Shown piece by piece: positions 1 to 8,758 of a DNA stretch of 64,000 nt. The position numbers were made by a program, and so were the translations under genes. The notes beneath the pieces were generated by a model. The model was not told the DNA's origin. It saw only the letters and a list, made by a program, of their open reading frames with translations, and did no database searches. Origin of the DNA: Billgrantia pellis (GTDB taxonomy: Bacteria > Pseudomonadota > Gammaproteobacteria > Pseudomonadales > Halomonadaceae); assembly GCF_008297955.1 (NCBI RefSeq), contig NZ_VTPY01000003.1, positions 372,001-436,000 on the forward strand. The letters run 5' to 3'. How positions within the stretch are numbered: position 1 is the stretch's first letter; each line of letters begins with the position of its first letter.

Positions 1-903
1 CGCCTCCTGGGCCTTGGGATCTCGGGGCGGAGGGCTGCACACGCACTTGGCTCCCTCGAAGCCCTCCTGGTCCAGGTCCTCGGCGGTCAGCATCAGGTAC
101 TGAGGGCAGGTCTCGCCATAGACCCGCAGGCCGCGCCCCTGAGCCCAGCGGATCTGCTCGATGGCCTCGGGGCCGGAGACGTGCACGATCAGGATCGGCA
201 CGTCGATCAGTTCGGCCAGGGAAATGGCGCGGTGGGTCGCCTCCCGTTCGGCGATCGCCGAGTGGGCCTCGCTATGAAAGTACGGCGCCGTCTTGCCCTG
301 CGACTCCAGCAGCTCGGTCAGGTAAGCGATGCAGTCGGCATTCTCGGCATGCACCATCACCATGCCGCCCTCACGGCGCGCCATGGCCAGCACCTCGAGC
401 ACCTCGCGATCGTTGAGCTTTAGGTCGTCGTAGGTCAGGTAGATCTTGAACGAGCTGTAGCCCTCCTGGATCAGGGCCGGCAGTTCCTCCTTGAGCACCG
501 TCTCGGTAGGGTCGGTCACGATCATGTGGAAGGCGTAGTCCACCAGCGCCTTGCCTTCGCTGCGCCGGTGGTAATCCTCCACCGCAGCGCGCAGGCTCTG
601 GCCCTTCTGCTGGGCAGCGAAGGGAATCACCGTGGTGGTGCCGCCGCAGGCCGCCGAGCGGGTGCCGGTCAGGAAGTCGTCGGCCATCACTGCGCCGTCG
701 CCGAGGGGCTGGTCCAGGTGGCAATGGGCATCGATGCCGCCCGGCATCACCCATAGCCCCTGGGCATCGATGACCTCGTCGGCCCCCTCCAGGCCCTGCC
801 CCAGGGCGACGATGCGCCCGTCCTTGATGCCGATATCGGCGTCGTAGCTGTCGGCCGCGGTGATGATGCGGCCGTTCTTGATCAGGGTATCGAAGCGTGT
901 CAT
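1..903 (-). CDS. Hydantoinase / dihydropyrimidinase family amidohydrolase (C-terminus outside window)
   Basis: Cyclic amidohydrolase that opens hydantoin or dihydropyrimidine-type rings in the cytoplasm. The visible 301 residues begin MTRFDTLIKNGR and carry the metal-binding motif DAHCHLD near residue 57, the SSFKIYLTY segment with the lysine that is carbamylated in this family, and the typical GETCPQYL and SPPPRD blocks. Full members are about 460-480 aa, so roughly the last third lies beyond the left edge. It is the last visible gene of the leftward AMDase-like/dctPQM operon, 28 bp after dctM, so its substrate is probably what that TRAP system imports or a product of it. Substrate not determinable: hydantoin, dihydropyrimidine or another cyclic imide. 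Confidence 0.88.
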   Translation of the reverse strand, partial: MTRFDTLIKNGRIITAADSYDADIGIKDGRIVALGQGLEGADEVIDAQGLWVMPGGIDAHCHLDQPLGDGAVMADDFLTGTRSAACGGTTTVIPFAAQQKGQSLRAAVEDYHRRSEGKALVDYAFHMIVTDPTETVLKEELPALIQEGYSSFKIYLTYDDLKLNDREVLEVLAMARREGGMVMVHAENADCIAYLTELLESQGKTAPYFHSEAHSAIAEREATHRAISLAELIDVPILIVHVSGPEAIEQIRWAQGRGLRVYGETCPQYLMLTAEDLDQEGFEGAKCVCSPPPRDPKAQEA

Positions 904-931
904 GTCACATACCTTGTGGTTGTCGCCGGGG

Positions 932-2233
932 TCAGCCCATGGCGTCGGGAAGCCAGAGCACCAGGCCGGGCCAGAGAATGATCAACAGCACGAACAGCAG
1001 CATGATGGCCAGGAACGGCAGGCTGCCGACCATCACGTCGGTGATGGAGCCGCGCCCGCGCACGCCTTGCACCACGTAGAGGTTCATGCCGATGGGCGGG
1101 GTGATCAGCGAGATTTCCATCATCACCACGAGGAAGATGCCGAACCACACCGGGTCGAAGCCGAACTGGACGACCATGGGCACCACGATCGGCACGGTGG
1201 CGATCATCATCGACAGGGTCTCGAGGAAACAGCCCAGCACCAGGTAGAAGACCACCAGCGCCAGGATCAGCCCGAAGGGTGTGAGACCCAGGTCGGCCAC
1301 CCAGCGGGTCAGGGTGGTGGGTATGCCCAGGATGCCGACGACGTAGTTGAGGAAGAAGGCCGCCACGATGATCAGCATGATCATGGCCGTGGTGCGAGCC
1401 ATGGAGAGAAAGCACTCGTGCAGCATTCGAAAGGTCAGCTTGCGATTCCAGACCGCCAGGCCCAGTGCGGCGATCACCCCCAGGGCAGCCGCCTCGGTGG
1501 GAGTGGCCCAGCCGCTGTAGATGCTGCCGATGACGATCGCAAAGACGAACGCCGGCGGCAGCAGGTCCACCAGCGAAGCCAGGCGATCACGCAGCGACGC
1601 CCGCTCGGAGGCCTTGCCCACCACTCCTGGCCTCATCAAGGCGAAGGCCATGATGGTGAGCATGAAGGCGCCCGCCAGCGCCAGCCCCGGCAGGATCCCG
1701 GCGATGAACAGCTTGCCGATCGAGGTATTGGTGATCGCGCCGTAGATGATCATGTTGATGCTCGGCGGTATCAGGATGCCCAGCGTCGCCCCGGCGGCCA
1801 GGGTACCCAGCGCCAGCCGCTCGCTGTAGCCGCGCTCGGCGAAGGCCGGTAGCGCCACCGTGCCGATGGTGGCGGCCGTCGCCACCGAGGAGCCGGACAT
1901 GGCGGCGAACACCGAAGAGGCGCCGATGTTGGTGTGCAACAGGCCACCGGGCAGGCGATCGAGCCATACCGACAAGGCGCTGTACATGCGCTCCGTGATG
2001 CCGCTGCGCAGGAGCAGCTCGCCAAGCAGGATGAACAGCGGAATGGCCGTCAGGATGAAGTCGTTGAGCGTTCCCCACAGCGTGTCGCCGAAGGAGAAGA
2101 GCAACGGGACACTCAGGTACATCAGGGTGCCCAGGGTGGCGACGGTGAAGATCGCCACGGCAACGTGGATGCCGGCCGCCATCATGCCCAGCATGGCGAT
2201 AAAGCCGATCATGACCTCGAAGGCGCCGATCAT
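932..2233 (-). CDS. dctM: TRAP transporter large permease DctM (system 1)
   Basis: Large membrane subunit (433 aa, about 12 hydrophobic segments) of a tripartite ATP-independent periplasmic transporter, which uses an ion gradient to import organic acids. Family signatures are visible: IPLFILLGELLLRSGI near the N-terminus, SSVATAATIGTVALP, and GILIPPSINMIIYG in the middle. The ATG at 2233 overlaps the TGA of dctQ (ATGA), which fixes the start; a longer open frame upstream simply runs through dctQ. With dctQ and dctP it forms a complete TRAP system between an AMDase-like enzyme and a hydantoinase. Confidence 0.93.
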   Translation of the reverse strand: MIGAFEVMIGFIAMLGMMAAGIHVAVAIFTVATLGTLMYLSVPLLFSFGDTLWGTLNDFILTAIPLFILLGELLLRSGITERMYSALSVWLDRLPGGLLHTNIGASSVFAAMSGSSVATAATIGTVALPAFAERGYSERLALGTLAAGATLGILIPPSINMIIYGAITNTSIGKLFIAGILPGLALAGAFMLTIMAFALMRPGVVGKASERASLRDRLASLVDLLPPAFVFAIVIGSIYSGWATPTEAAALGVIAALGLAVWNRKLTFRMLHECFLSMARTTAMIMLIIVAAFFLNYVVGILGIPTTLTRWVADLGLTPFGLILALVVFYLVLGCFLETLSMMIATVPIVVPMVVQFGFDPVWFGIFLVVMMEISLITPPIGMNLYVVQGVRGRGSITDVMVGSLPFLAIMLLFVLLIILWPGLVLWLPDAMG

Positions 2234-2841
2234 GACGTGGCCCTCCCTGGCTCGGTGGTGATATCGCTGCCGTAATCCTTGCGCGCCTCGCTCAGTTCGT
2301 CGTCGGTAGAGCGCGGGCCGTACTCGCGATCCAGTGCGACCAGCCGGCCGGTGACCAGAAGCCCCAGGGCGTGAGCCGCCAGCAGCAGGGTCAGCACACA
2401 GAACACCCCGAGCCCCACTACCCACAGGCTCTGCGGAATCCACAGCGGCGTCTGCAGCGGCGTGCTGGCAAGACTGCCGAATTCCAGTGTCTCCTCGAGC
2501 GTCTCGATGGCGCGCCACAGCATGAAGGACGAGAAAGCCGCCAGCATTACCATCGCGACGACGTTGAGCGGCGCCTGCAGCAGCCGAGGCAGGCGGGTCA
2601 ACAGCACATCGACGCGGGTATGCGCACGGTGCAACAGCGCGTAGGCGAAGCTGAACGAGACGCCGATGGCCAGCACGTAGCCGCCGATCTCATCGACACC
2701 CTGCAGGGAAAAGTGGAACAGCTTGCGGGCGATCACCTCGAAGGTGATCAGCAGCGACAATCCGAGCGCGGCATAGCCGGCGGCAATCGCGGCGCCATGG
2801 GCCAGCCCGCGGGCCAGCCGATAAGGATGCGGTGTAACCAT
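2230..2841 (-). CDS. dctQ: TRAP transporter small permease DctQ (system 1)
   Basis: Small membrane subunit of the TRAP carrier, 203 aa with four hydrophobic segments (for example AAIAAGYAALGLSLLITFEVIARKL reading into the conserved FxxDE-like QGVDEIGGY block). The start at 2841 is preceded by GGAG seven bases upstream. An ATG nine codons further up lacks a comparable ribosome site. Its stop overlaps the dctM start by 4 bp, indicating translational coupling. It sits 55 bp downstream of dctP. Confidence 0.9.
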   Translation of the reverse strand: MVTPHPYRLARGLAHGAAIAAGYAALGLSLLITFEVIARKLFHFSLQGVDEIGGYVLAIGVSFSFAYALLHRAHTRVDVLLTRLPRLLQAPLNVVAMVMLAAFSSFMLWRAIETLEETLEFGSLASTPLQTPLWIPQSLWVVGLGVFCVLTLLLAAHALGLLVTGRLVALDREYGPRSTDDELSEARKDYGSDITTEPGRATS

Positions 2842-2896
2842 CGCATTTCTCCATGTCGCCCCGGCCACCCCCAGGCGGCCGGGGCAAGGCAGTGGC

Positions 2897-3952
2897 TTAC
2901 TGGGAAACGGACATGCCCGCGGCCTGCCCCACCGTCTCGTTCCAGACCTCGACGCAGCCGTCGTACTGAGCGCTGCAGCTCTCGGCCCATACGGGCAGGA
3001 CGGCTTCCTGGGTGATCGACTCCACCAGCGCGCGCGAATCGGAATCGATATCCACTAGCGCCATGTCATAGGCCTCGTGCCGTGAACACTCCGCCTGGCC
3101 GGTGTTGCAGGCGATGGCATCGTCATTGACCTCGTAGGCCAGCTCCCACATCTGCTCCTCCAGCCGCGCAAAGGCCTCCGTCAAGGCCTGTTGCTGCGCT
3201 TCGTCGAAGCGGTTCCAGGTGTCCAGGTTCATGAAATGGCCCTGCACCGAGTAGGAGAGCGGCAGCGGCACGAAGGTATCGGTCACCTCGGGCCACTTGC
3301 CGTTGTTGCCGGCGGAAGGCGCCGTGACCCCGCAGTCGGCCACGCCGCGTTGCAGCGCCAGGTAGACCTCGCTGAACTGCAGCGTGACTGGAGTGGCGCC
3401 GAGCCCTTCCACCAGCCGCGACATGGACGGAGTGAAGACGCGCACCTTCTTACCCGAGAGATCGCCGACGTCGTCGATGTCGCCGTTGCAGAACATCATC
3501 TGCGGCCCGAAGGGCCACAGCGTCATCAGCTTGGCGTTGAAACGGGATTGCAACCGGGCATCGAAAGCCTCGCGCACCGCGTCGACGGCCTCGCGCTGGG
3601 CGTCCAGGTCCGGCGAGACGCCGGCCAGATCGATGCCCTCGAAGAAGGGCTCGTCGCGGGACGCCATGCCGATCTGCACCGACATCACGTCGAAGGCCCC
3701 TGAGCGGAGGTTACGCAGCGCATCCGCCGCCTCCACGCCGATGGCATCCATGGTGTTGTAGACCACCGTCATGTCGTCGCGCCCGCCGAGTTCCTCGAAG
3801 AAGGGACGCTCCACTTCGTCCACGTGCAGCTTGTTGCCGGAAAAATTGCCGACCACGCGCAGGGTCGTTTCGGCCTGGGCCAGACCGCCGCCCAGAACGC
3901 TGGCCAGGGAAACCCCCAGCGCCAGGGTCTTGATGGTTGCCTTGCGGGGCAT
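2897..3952 (-). CDS. dctP: TRAP substrate-binding protein DctP (system 1)
   Basis: Periplasmic solute receptor, 351 aa, with a signal peptide (MPRKATIKTLALGVSLASVL, cleavage after AQA). The DctP fold is recognisable from GDLSGKKVRVF, whose arginine normally grips the carboxylate of the ligand, and from FSEVYLALQRGVADCGVTAP. It is a more divergent DctP than the other two in the window and has several extra cysteines in its C-terminal third. The start at 3952 has GAGGTG eight bases upstream. It lies 102 bp after the AMDase-like gene and reads into dctQ. Ligand unknown; an organic acid is expected from the family. Confidence 0.9.
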   Translation of the reverse strand: MPRKATIKTLALGVSLASVLGGGLAQAETTLRVVGNFSGNKLHVDEVERPFFEELGGRDDMTVVYNTMDAIGVEAADALRNLRSGAFDVMSVQIGMASRDEPFFEGIDLAGVSPDLDAQREAVDAVREAFDARLQSRFNAKLMTLWPFGPQMMFCNGDIDDVGDLSGKKVRVFTPSMSRLVEGLGATPVTLQFSEVYLALQRGVADCGVTAPSAGNNGKWPEVTDTFVPLPLSYSVQGHFMNLDTWNRFDEAQQQALTEAFARLEEQMWELAYEVNDDAIACNTGQAECSRHEAYDMALVDIDSDSRALVESITQEAVLPVWAESCSAQYDGCVEVWNETVGQAAGMSVSQ

Positions 3953-4054
3953 GGTGTCACCTCGTGATTGCTGTTGTTGGTGGGTGTTGCCGATGCGTTG
4001 CATTGCGATGCGGTCGTCCCTGTCCATGCGCACCGAGGCGCGAAACCTGAGTCC

Positions 4055-4792
4055 TCACACGCCTAGGCGCGGATCCTGGAACAGCTGGCCCCAGCAGGAG
4101 ATTCGCGCGGGATCCACCCCGGCCAGCACCAACGACTTCCACACCGTCACGCTCACCGAGTCGTAGATGGGAATGCCGATCTCCTGCTCCAGCGCCGGGA
4201 CGATTCCCGCCCCGCGCAGGTTGGTGCAAAGAATGGCGATGGCCTCGGGCTCGGCCCTGGCCACTTCACGCACGAGCCCGGCCAGCGTCGTCTCGTCGTA
4301 TTCGGAGAAGGAAAAGTTGCCGCGGTCATTCAGATGACGCTCGGCGATCATCTCGACACCCTCGGCGGCATAATTGGCGACGATCGCCGACTGGATGTCG
4401 TCCAGGTAGGGCGTCACCAGGCCCAGCCGCGTCACGCCGGTACGCGCCAAGGCCTCGTTGAGGGCCAGTACGCTGGTGGTGGCCGGTACCCCGGTGGCTT
4501 CGGTGATGGCAGCACACAGCCTGCGGTCGGACTCGAACCCCAGCCAGCTGGCCGAGGTGCCGCTCCAGGCGATGACATCCATGTGCGCATCGTTGAGCAG
4601 CCCTGCCGCCTCCAGCAGTGCCGAGGGGTCGAACTGGGACAGGGCTTCGTCGCGCATGGAAATCTCGCGGACGGTAAAGCGTTGGAAGTGAGCCGTGACG
4701 TCGGGGAAAAGATCGCGCAGGAGGGCGGCGGTGAAGGGCTCCAGCACGGTATTGGAAGACGGCGTCAGCATGCCGAGCAGCGTGCGTTCCAT
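4055..4792 (-). CDS. Arylmalonate decarboxylase / maleate isomerase-like protein (Asp/Glu racemase superfamily)
   Basis: A 245-aa cytoplasmic member of the aspartate/glutamate racemase superfamily. At the first active-site position it has SGTSAS (Gly78-Thr79-Ser80), and at the second LCTNLRG (Cys189). Known maleate isomerases and racemases carry Cys at both places. Bordetella arylmalonate decarboxylase has Gly74-Thr75-Ser76 and a single Cys188, which is the pattern here. Decarboxylation of a substituted malonate is therefore more likely than isomerisation, but this is inference. Start 4792 is preceded by GGAG. It is the first gene of the leftward operon with TRAP system 1 and the hydantoinase. 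Confidence 0.78.
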   Translation of the reverse strand: MERTLLGMLTPSSNTVLEPFTAALLRDLFPDVTAHFQRFTVREISMRDEALSQFDPSALLEAAGLLNDAHMDVIAWSGTSASWLGFESDRRLCAAITEATGVPATTSVLALNEALARTGVTRLGLVTPYLDDIQSAIVANYAAEGVEMIAERHLNDRGNFSFSEYDETTLAGLVREVARAEPEAIAILCTNLRGAGIVPALEQEIGIPIYDSVSVTVWKSLVLAGVDPARISCWGQLFQDPRLGV

Positions 4793-4810
4793 GGTGAACT
4801 CCGGGTTGTT

Positions 4811-4834
4811 TTTGGTATTCGGTATACTGTATCC
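4811..4834. promoter_or_regulatory. Heptad operator-like element, copy 1
   Basis: Three consecutive heptads GGTATTC, GGTATAC and TGTATCC preceded by TTT. The 24-bp unit matches the element at 4951-4974 at 20 of 24 positions in the same orientation. It lies just upstream of the AMDase-like gene start. A regulator site is inferred; the GntR gene at 8759 is the nearest candidate. Confidence 0.55.
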
Positions 4835-4950
4835 AGGCACGACCATAGCCTTGCACAGCCGCCAAGGATTGCAAGTCAGAAAACCGAAGAACTGTCGAAA
4901 AACAGGTAATTTCAATAGCTAATTTTCTGATATTATTTGTAAATAAAAAA

Positions 4951-4974
4951 TTTGGTATCCGGTATTTTGTATTC
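4951..4974. promoter_or_regulatory. Heptad operator-like element, copy 2
   Basis: Heptads GGTATCC, GGTATTT and TGTATTC preceded by TTT, a direct repeat of 4811-4834. It sits about 85 bp upstream of the rightward dctP, within an AT-rich stretch (4900-4985) that is the likely promoter zone of the divergent pair. Confidence 0.55.
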
Positions 4975-5058
4975 TGTTAGATTTTGACCTAAGGTTCATA
5001 AGAGTCGCCCCGGATCGACGGGCGACGTCCACCCAAACGTGAAGAGAGAGAAGCTCGG

Positions 5059-6057
5059 ATGACAACAACAACCCGCCTTGCCCGTCGCTCCGCTGCGGTC
5101 CTGCTGGCTCTCGGCCTGGGCGCCCCGCTGCTGGCCAATGCCGAAACCCTGCGCTTCAGCGGCAACTTCACCGACGACCATTCCAGCAGCCGTGCCATGG
5201 AGGTCTTTCGCGACTCTCTGGCCGAACGTACCGACGGCGAGCTGAAGGCACAGCTATTTCCCAACATGCAGCTGGGCGGCGCCAGCGAGAACGTCGACCA
5301 GGTCAGCACGGGCTCCATCGCCGGCACCTGGATCGGCATCTCGTACCTCTCGCGCACCGTGCCCGAGTTGGAAGCGCTGAGCCTGCCGTTCGCCTTCGAC
5401 AGCCGCGAAGCAGCCTTCGAACTGATCGACGGCGAGGTGGGGGAAGTGCTCGACGAGAAGCTGGCCGAGAAGGGATTTACCGCACTGGGCTACATGGAGC
5501 TGGGCTTTCGCCACGTCACCAATAGCGAGCGCCCCCTCGAAACCATCGAGGACTTCCAGGGGCTGAAAATACGCCTGCAGCCTAACGAGACCCACCTGGA
5601 CACGTTCCGCGCCATCGGCGCGAGCCCGGTGTCGATGGACATCAACGAAGTCTATGGCGCACTGCAGCAAGGCGTGCTGGATGGCCAGGAGAACCCCTAC
5701 AGCATCATCAGCACCAAGCGCATGGACGAGGTGCAGCAGTATCTCTCCGACAGCGGGCACTTCTACGACTTCATCGTGGTCGTGACCAACCGTGATACGT
5801 TCATGAGCCTGAGCGAGGAACACCAGCAGGCGGTACGCGCGGCGATGGATGAGGCGGTCGCCTGGCAACGCCAGACCGCCGCCGAGGAGGACGATGCGGC
5901 GCGCCAGACGCTGATCGAACGCGGCATGGAGTTCACCCCCATCAGCGACGAAACCCGAGCCGCCCTGCGCGAAGCCAGCCATGAAGTGATTGACGACCTG
6001 CGCGACAAGATCGGCGCCGAGATCGTCGACCAGGTACTGGCGGAGCTCGACGCATGA
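5059..6057 (+). CDS. dctP: TRAP substrate-binding protein DctP (system 2)
   Basis: Periplasmic receptor of 332 aa with signal peptide (LARRSAAVLLALGLGAPLLANA, cut before ETLRF). It is a canonical DctP: GLKIRLQPNETHLDTF contains the ligand-binding arginine, followed by INEVYGALQQGVLDGQENP. It is preceded by an AG-rich ribosome site and its last bases overlap the dctQ start (ATGA). It begins the rightward operon of the island, diverging from the AMDase-like operon across 266 bp. Substrate is probably a mono- or dicarboxylate; not assignable. Confidence 0.93.
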   Translation: MTTTTRLARRSAAVLLALGLGAPLLANAETLRFSGNFTDDHSSSRAMEVFRDSLAERTDGELKAQLFPNMQLGGASENVDQVSTGSIAGTWIGISYLSRTVPELEALSLPFAFDSREAAFELIDGEVGEVLDEKLAEKGFTALGYMELGFRHVTNSERPLETIEDFQGLKIRLQPNETHLDTFRAIGASPVSMDINEVYGALQQGVLDGQENPYSIISTKRMDEVQQYLSDSGHFYDFIVVVTNRDTFMSLSEEHQQAVRAAMDEAVAWQRQTAAEEDDAARQTLIERGMEFTPISDETRAALREASHEVIDDLRDKIGAEIVDQVLAELDA

Positions 6058-6608
6058 CACCCGCCTGGCAGCGGCTGGAGGCGAGCGCCTCCAGCCCGGT
6101 CAAGCGCCATTTTCTGCATGGGCTGGCGCTTCTCGACCGGACGTCCTACTACGCCATTCTGGTTGCCATGGGCATGATGACCCTGCTGGTCTCGGCCCAA
6201 GTATTCAGCCGCTACGTGCTGTCGAGTTCCATCGACTCAGCCGATGAACTCTCCCGGCTGTGCTTCGTGTGGGCAATCTTCCTGGCCATTCCCCACGGCA
6301 TCAAGGTCGGCATTCACGTAGGCATCGACGCTCTGGTGACCTACTTGCCCGATTCGCTGCAACAGCTACTCGCACGCCTGATGGCCTGGCTGGGCGCCGC
6401 CCTGATGGCTGCACTGTTCTGGATCAGCCTCGGCGCCGCGATCAGCAAATGGCAGGAGCTGATGCCGACGCTGCCGATCACCGCCGCCGTCTTCTACATC
6501 GCCGTGGTGGTCTGCGCCGGTCACAGCTGCCTGCATCTAGTGGCCCAGGCGCTGCGCCTGGAGCCGCTTCCCAGCGCGCCCGAACGCTATGAAGGAGCGT
6601 CCTCATGA
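6054..6608 (+). CDS. dctQ: TRAP transporter small permease DctQ (system 2)
   Basis: Small integral subunit, 184 aa, four hydrophobic segments (about residues 35-55, 72-92, 110-132 and 150-172) with the DctQ block SSIDSADELSRLCFVWAIFL. It overlaps dctP upstream and dctM downstream by 4 bp each (ATGA both times), so the three subunits are translationally coupled. It lacks obvious anomalies. Confidence 0.92.
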   Translation: MTPAWQRLEASASSPVKRHFLHGLALLDRTSYYAILVAMGMMTLLVSAQVFSRYVLSSSIDSADELSRLCFVWAIFLAIPHGIKVGIHVGIDALVTYLPDSLQQLLARLMAWLGAALMAALFWISLGAAISKWQELMPTLPITAAVFYIAVVVCAGHSCLHLVAQALRLEPLPSAPERYEGASS

Positions 6609-7885
6609 CCCCCGCAATCGTCTTCTCCTTCCTGGGACTCGCCCTGCTGCGCATGCCGCTGGCCTTCGCCCTGGGTGTCGCCTCATTGTTGGGTCTGTAT
6701 GTGGGAGGCCTGGATTTCACGGTCCTGCCCCAACGCATGATGCACTCGGTCAATAGCTTCCCCCTCATGGCCATTCCGCTGTTCATGCTGGCGGGCGAAC
6801 TGATGGTGGCTGCCGGCATCCTGCAGCGACTGGTGGATTTCGCCAATTCTCTGGTCGGCCGCGTGCACGGCGGCCTGGCTCATGTGGCCATCGTCGCCGG
6901 CATGGTGCTGGCCGCCGTGAGCGGCGCCGCCGTTGCCAGCGCCAGCGCCCTCGGCAGCTCCCTGGTGCCGTCCATGCGCCAGCAGTACGGTACCGGCTAC
7001 AGCAGCGCCGTCGTCGCTTCGGCAGCCAACCTCGGCGCCATCATCCCGCCCAGTAATGCCATGATCGTCTATGCCCTGATGGCCGGTTCCTCGGTCTCGG
7101 TAGGCGGTCTGTTCATGGCCGGCGTAATCCCCGGGATCATTCTGGCGCTCGGTTTCATGGGGCTGGCCAGCTTCATCTCCCTGCGCCGCCGCTACCCGCT
7201 GGCCGGCGGAGCCATCGGGCTCAAGCACGTGCTGGTGCAGACCTGGCGTGCCCTACCCATCCTGTTGATGCCGATCGTGGTCGTCGGCGGCATCGTGGCG
7301 GGTGCCTTCACCCCCACCGAAGGAGCCGCCATCGCCGTGGTCTACGCCCTGGTCATCGGCTTCTTCGTGACTCGCCAGCTGCGCCTCGCCGACCTTCCCC
7401 GGGCGATGTTCAACGCCGCCGTCACCGCCGCCATGGTGGGCGCCCTGATCGCCTTCGCCTCCACCATGACCTTCGCCTTTACTCTCGACCTGATTCCCAT
7501 GCAGTTGACCGATTGGCTGCAAAATTTCACCCAGGATCCGCTGGTGTTCCTGCTGCTGGTGATGGCGCTGCTGATCGGCGTGGGAATGTTCATCGAGTCC
7601 AACGCCGCCTACATCATGCTGGTGCCGCTGCTGGCACCGATCGCCCTGGCTTACGGCATCGACCCGCTGCTGTTCGGCTTCCTGTTCGTGATGAACCTGG
7701 TGGTGGGCATGATGACGCCGCCGGTGGGCGTGCTGCTGTTCGTGATGTGCGGCATTTCCAAGATCAGCCTCAACGAACTGATGAAGAGTGCATGGCCTTT
7801 CATCGTCTTTCAGTACGCGGTGCTGATCGCCTGCATCGCCTTCCCGGGCCTCGTCACCTGGCTGCCCCGCGTCCTGGGCTACTAG
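6605..7885 (+). CDS. dctM: TRAP transporter large permease DctM (system 2)
   Basis: Large channel-forming subunit, 426 aa, the usual length. Motifs FPLMAIPLFMLAGELM, GAAVASASALGSSLVPSM and ANLGAIIPPSNAMIVYALM are typical. The start is set by a 4-bp overlap with dctQ. It is followed after 38 bp by the racemase-fold gene, which has its own AAGGA ribosome site and probably belongs to the same transcript. Confidence 0.93.
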   Translation: MTPAIVFSFLGLALLRMPLAFALGVASLLGLYVGGLDFTVLPQRMMHSVNSFPLMAIPLFMLAGELMVAAGILQRLVDFANSLVGRVHGGLAHVAIVAGMVLAAVSGAAVASASALGSSLVPSMRQQYGTGYSSAVVASAANLGAIIPPSNAMIVYALMAGSSVSVGGLFMAGVIPGIILALGFMGLASFISLRRRYPLAGGAIGLKHVLVQTWRALPILLMPIVVVGGIVAGAFTPTEGAAIAVVYALVIGFFVTRQLRLADLPRAMFNAAVTAAMVGALIAFASTMTFAFTLDLIPMQLTDWLQNFTQDPLVFLLLVMALLIGVGMFIESNAAYIMLVPLLAPIALAYGIDPLLFGFLFVMNLVVGMMTPPVGVLLFVMCGISKISLNELMKSAWPFIVFQYAVLIACIAFPGLVTWLPRVLGY

Positions 7886-7923
7886 CCATCGCACCATAAC
7901 CATAACGATTGAAGGAACACGCC

Positions 7924-8694
7924 ATGAAACTCCTGGTCATCAACCCCAATATTTCAGGCGACGTGACCCGCCTGATCGAGTCCGAGGCGCGCCGCAGCAT
8001 TCGACCGGGGACCGAGCTGACCATGGCCACCGCTCCGTTCGGAGTGGCCTACATCGAAACGCGCGCCGAGGCGCAGATCGGCGGCTATGCCGCCATGCAA
8101 GTGGCGGCCGAGCACTATGCAGAGCATGATGCAGTCGTGGTGGCGGCCTTCGGCGACCCCGGCCTGGCAGCGTTGCGTGAGATACTGCCGATCCCGGTGG
8201 TGGGCATGACCGAGTCGGCGCTGGTCAGCGCCTGCCAGCGAGGCAACCGTTTCTCCGTCATTGCCATCTCTCAGCGCATCCAGGCCTGGTACCGGGAAAC
8301 CATCGCCGCCTACGGCTTCAGCGATCGGTTGGCCAGCATTCGTGCCCTCGATGAGCCCTTGGCGCATATCGGCCGCGTGCAGGAGGATCAGGGCCAACGC
8401 TTGATCGCCCTGGCGGAACGGGCGGTGCAGGACGATGGGGCCGACGTGCTGATTCTTGCCGGTGCCCCCTTGGCTGGCCTGGCCCGCAGCGTCGCCGCCC
8501 GCTTGCCGGTGCCGGCCCTGGACGGCGTCACCTGCGCCCTGCGACAGGCCCAGGCGATGGTCGATCTTGGCGCCTCCGCCCCCACCGCCGGCAGCTTCGC
8601 ACCGCCTCCCGAGAAACCCTGCCAGGGACTTCCCGAGGCGCTTGCCAGGCTCGTGGGACGGCGCAGGGCCGAGCCCGTGTCAACGGTCGGCTGA
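7924..8694 (+). CDS. Hydantoin-racemase-fold protein lacking both catalytic cysteines
   Basis: A 256-aa protein of the Asp/Glu/hydantoin racemase family (MKLLVINPN start, FGDPGLAALREIL and PVVGMTES blocks). Racemases of this family use two cysteines. The paralogue at 12515 has CFGDPG and GCGGM. Here the codons are GCG GCC TTC (AAFGDP, Ala75) and GCC GGT GCC (LAGAPLAG, Ala181), so both acid/base cysteines are alanine. The rest of the fold is intact with no frame break, which argues for a changed function rather than decay. Start 7924 follows GAAGGA; a start five codons earlier is less likely. It is the fourth gene of the TRAP 2 operon. Confidence 0.82.
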   Translation: MKLLVINPNISGDVTRLIESEARRSIRPGTELTMATAPFGVAYIETRAEAQIGGYAAMQVAAEHYAEHDAVVVAAFGDPGLAALREILPIPVVGMTESALVSACQRGNRFSVIAISQRIQAWYRETIAAYGFSDRLASIRALDEPLAHIGRVQEDQGQRLIALAERAVQDDGADVLILAGAPLAGLARSVAARLPVPALDGVTCALRQAQAMVDLGASAPTAGSFAPPPEKPCQGLPEALARLVGRRRAEPVSTVG

Positions 8695-8758
8695 TTGTGT
8701 CTCGATCGACAATTCGGAGACAATCGGCTCGTCTCCTCAGCACAGAGGAATGGATGAC

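Noticed and set aside
860..1852. Long open frame (330 codons) on the + strand opposite dctM/hydantoinase
   Set aside because: Composition is His/Gln/Asp-rich as expected for an antisense frame of GC-rich coding DNA; the opposite strand encodes well-conserved TRAP and hydantoinase genes.
8692..8735. Hairpin between the racemase-fold gene and the GntR gene
   Set aside because: GATTGT...ACAATC arms pair only with a bulge and no T-run follows; too weak to call a terminator.
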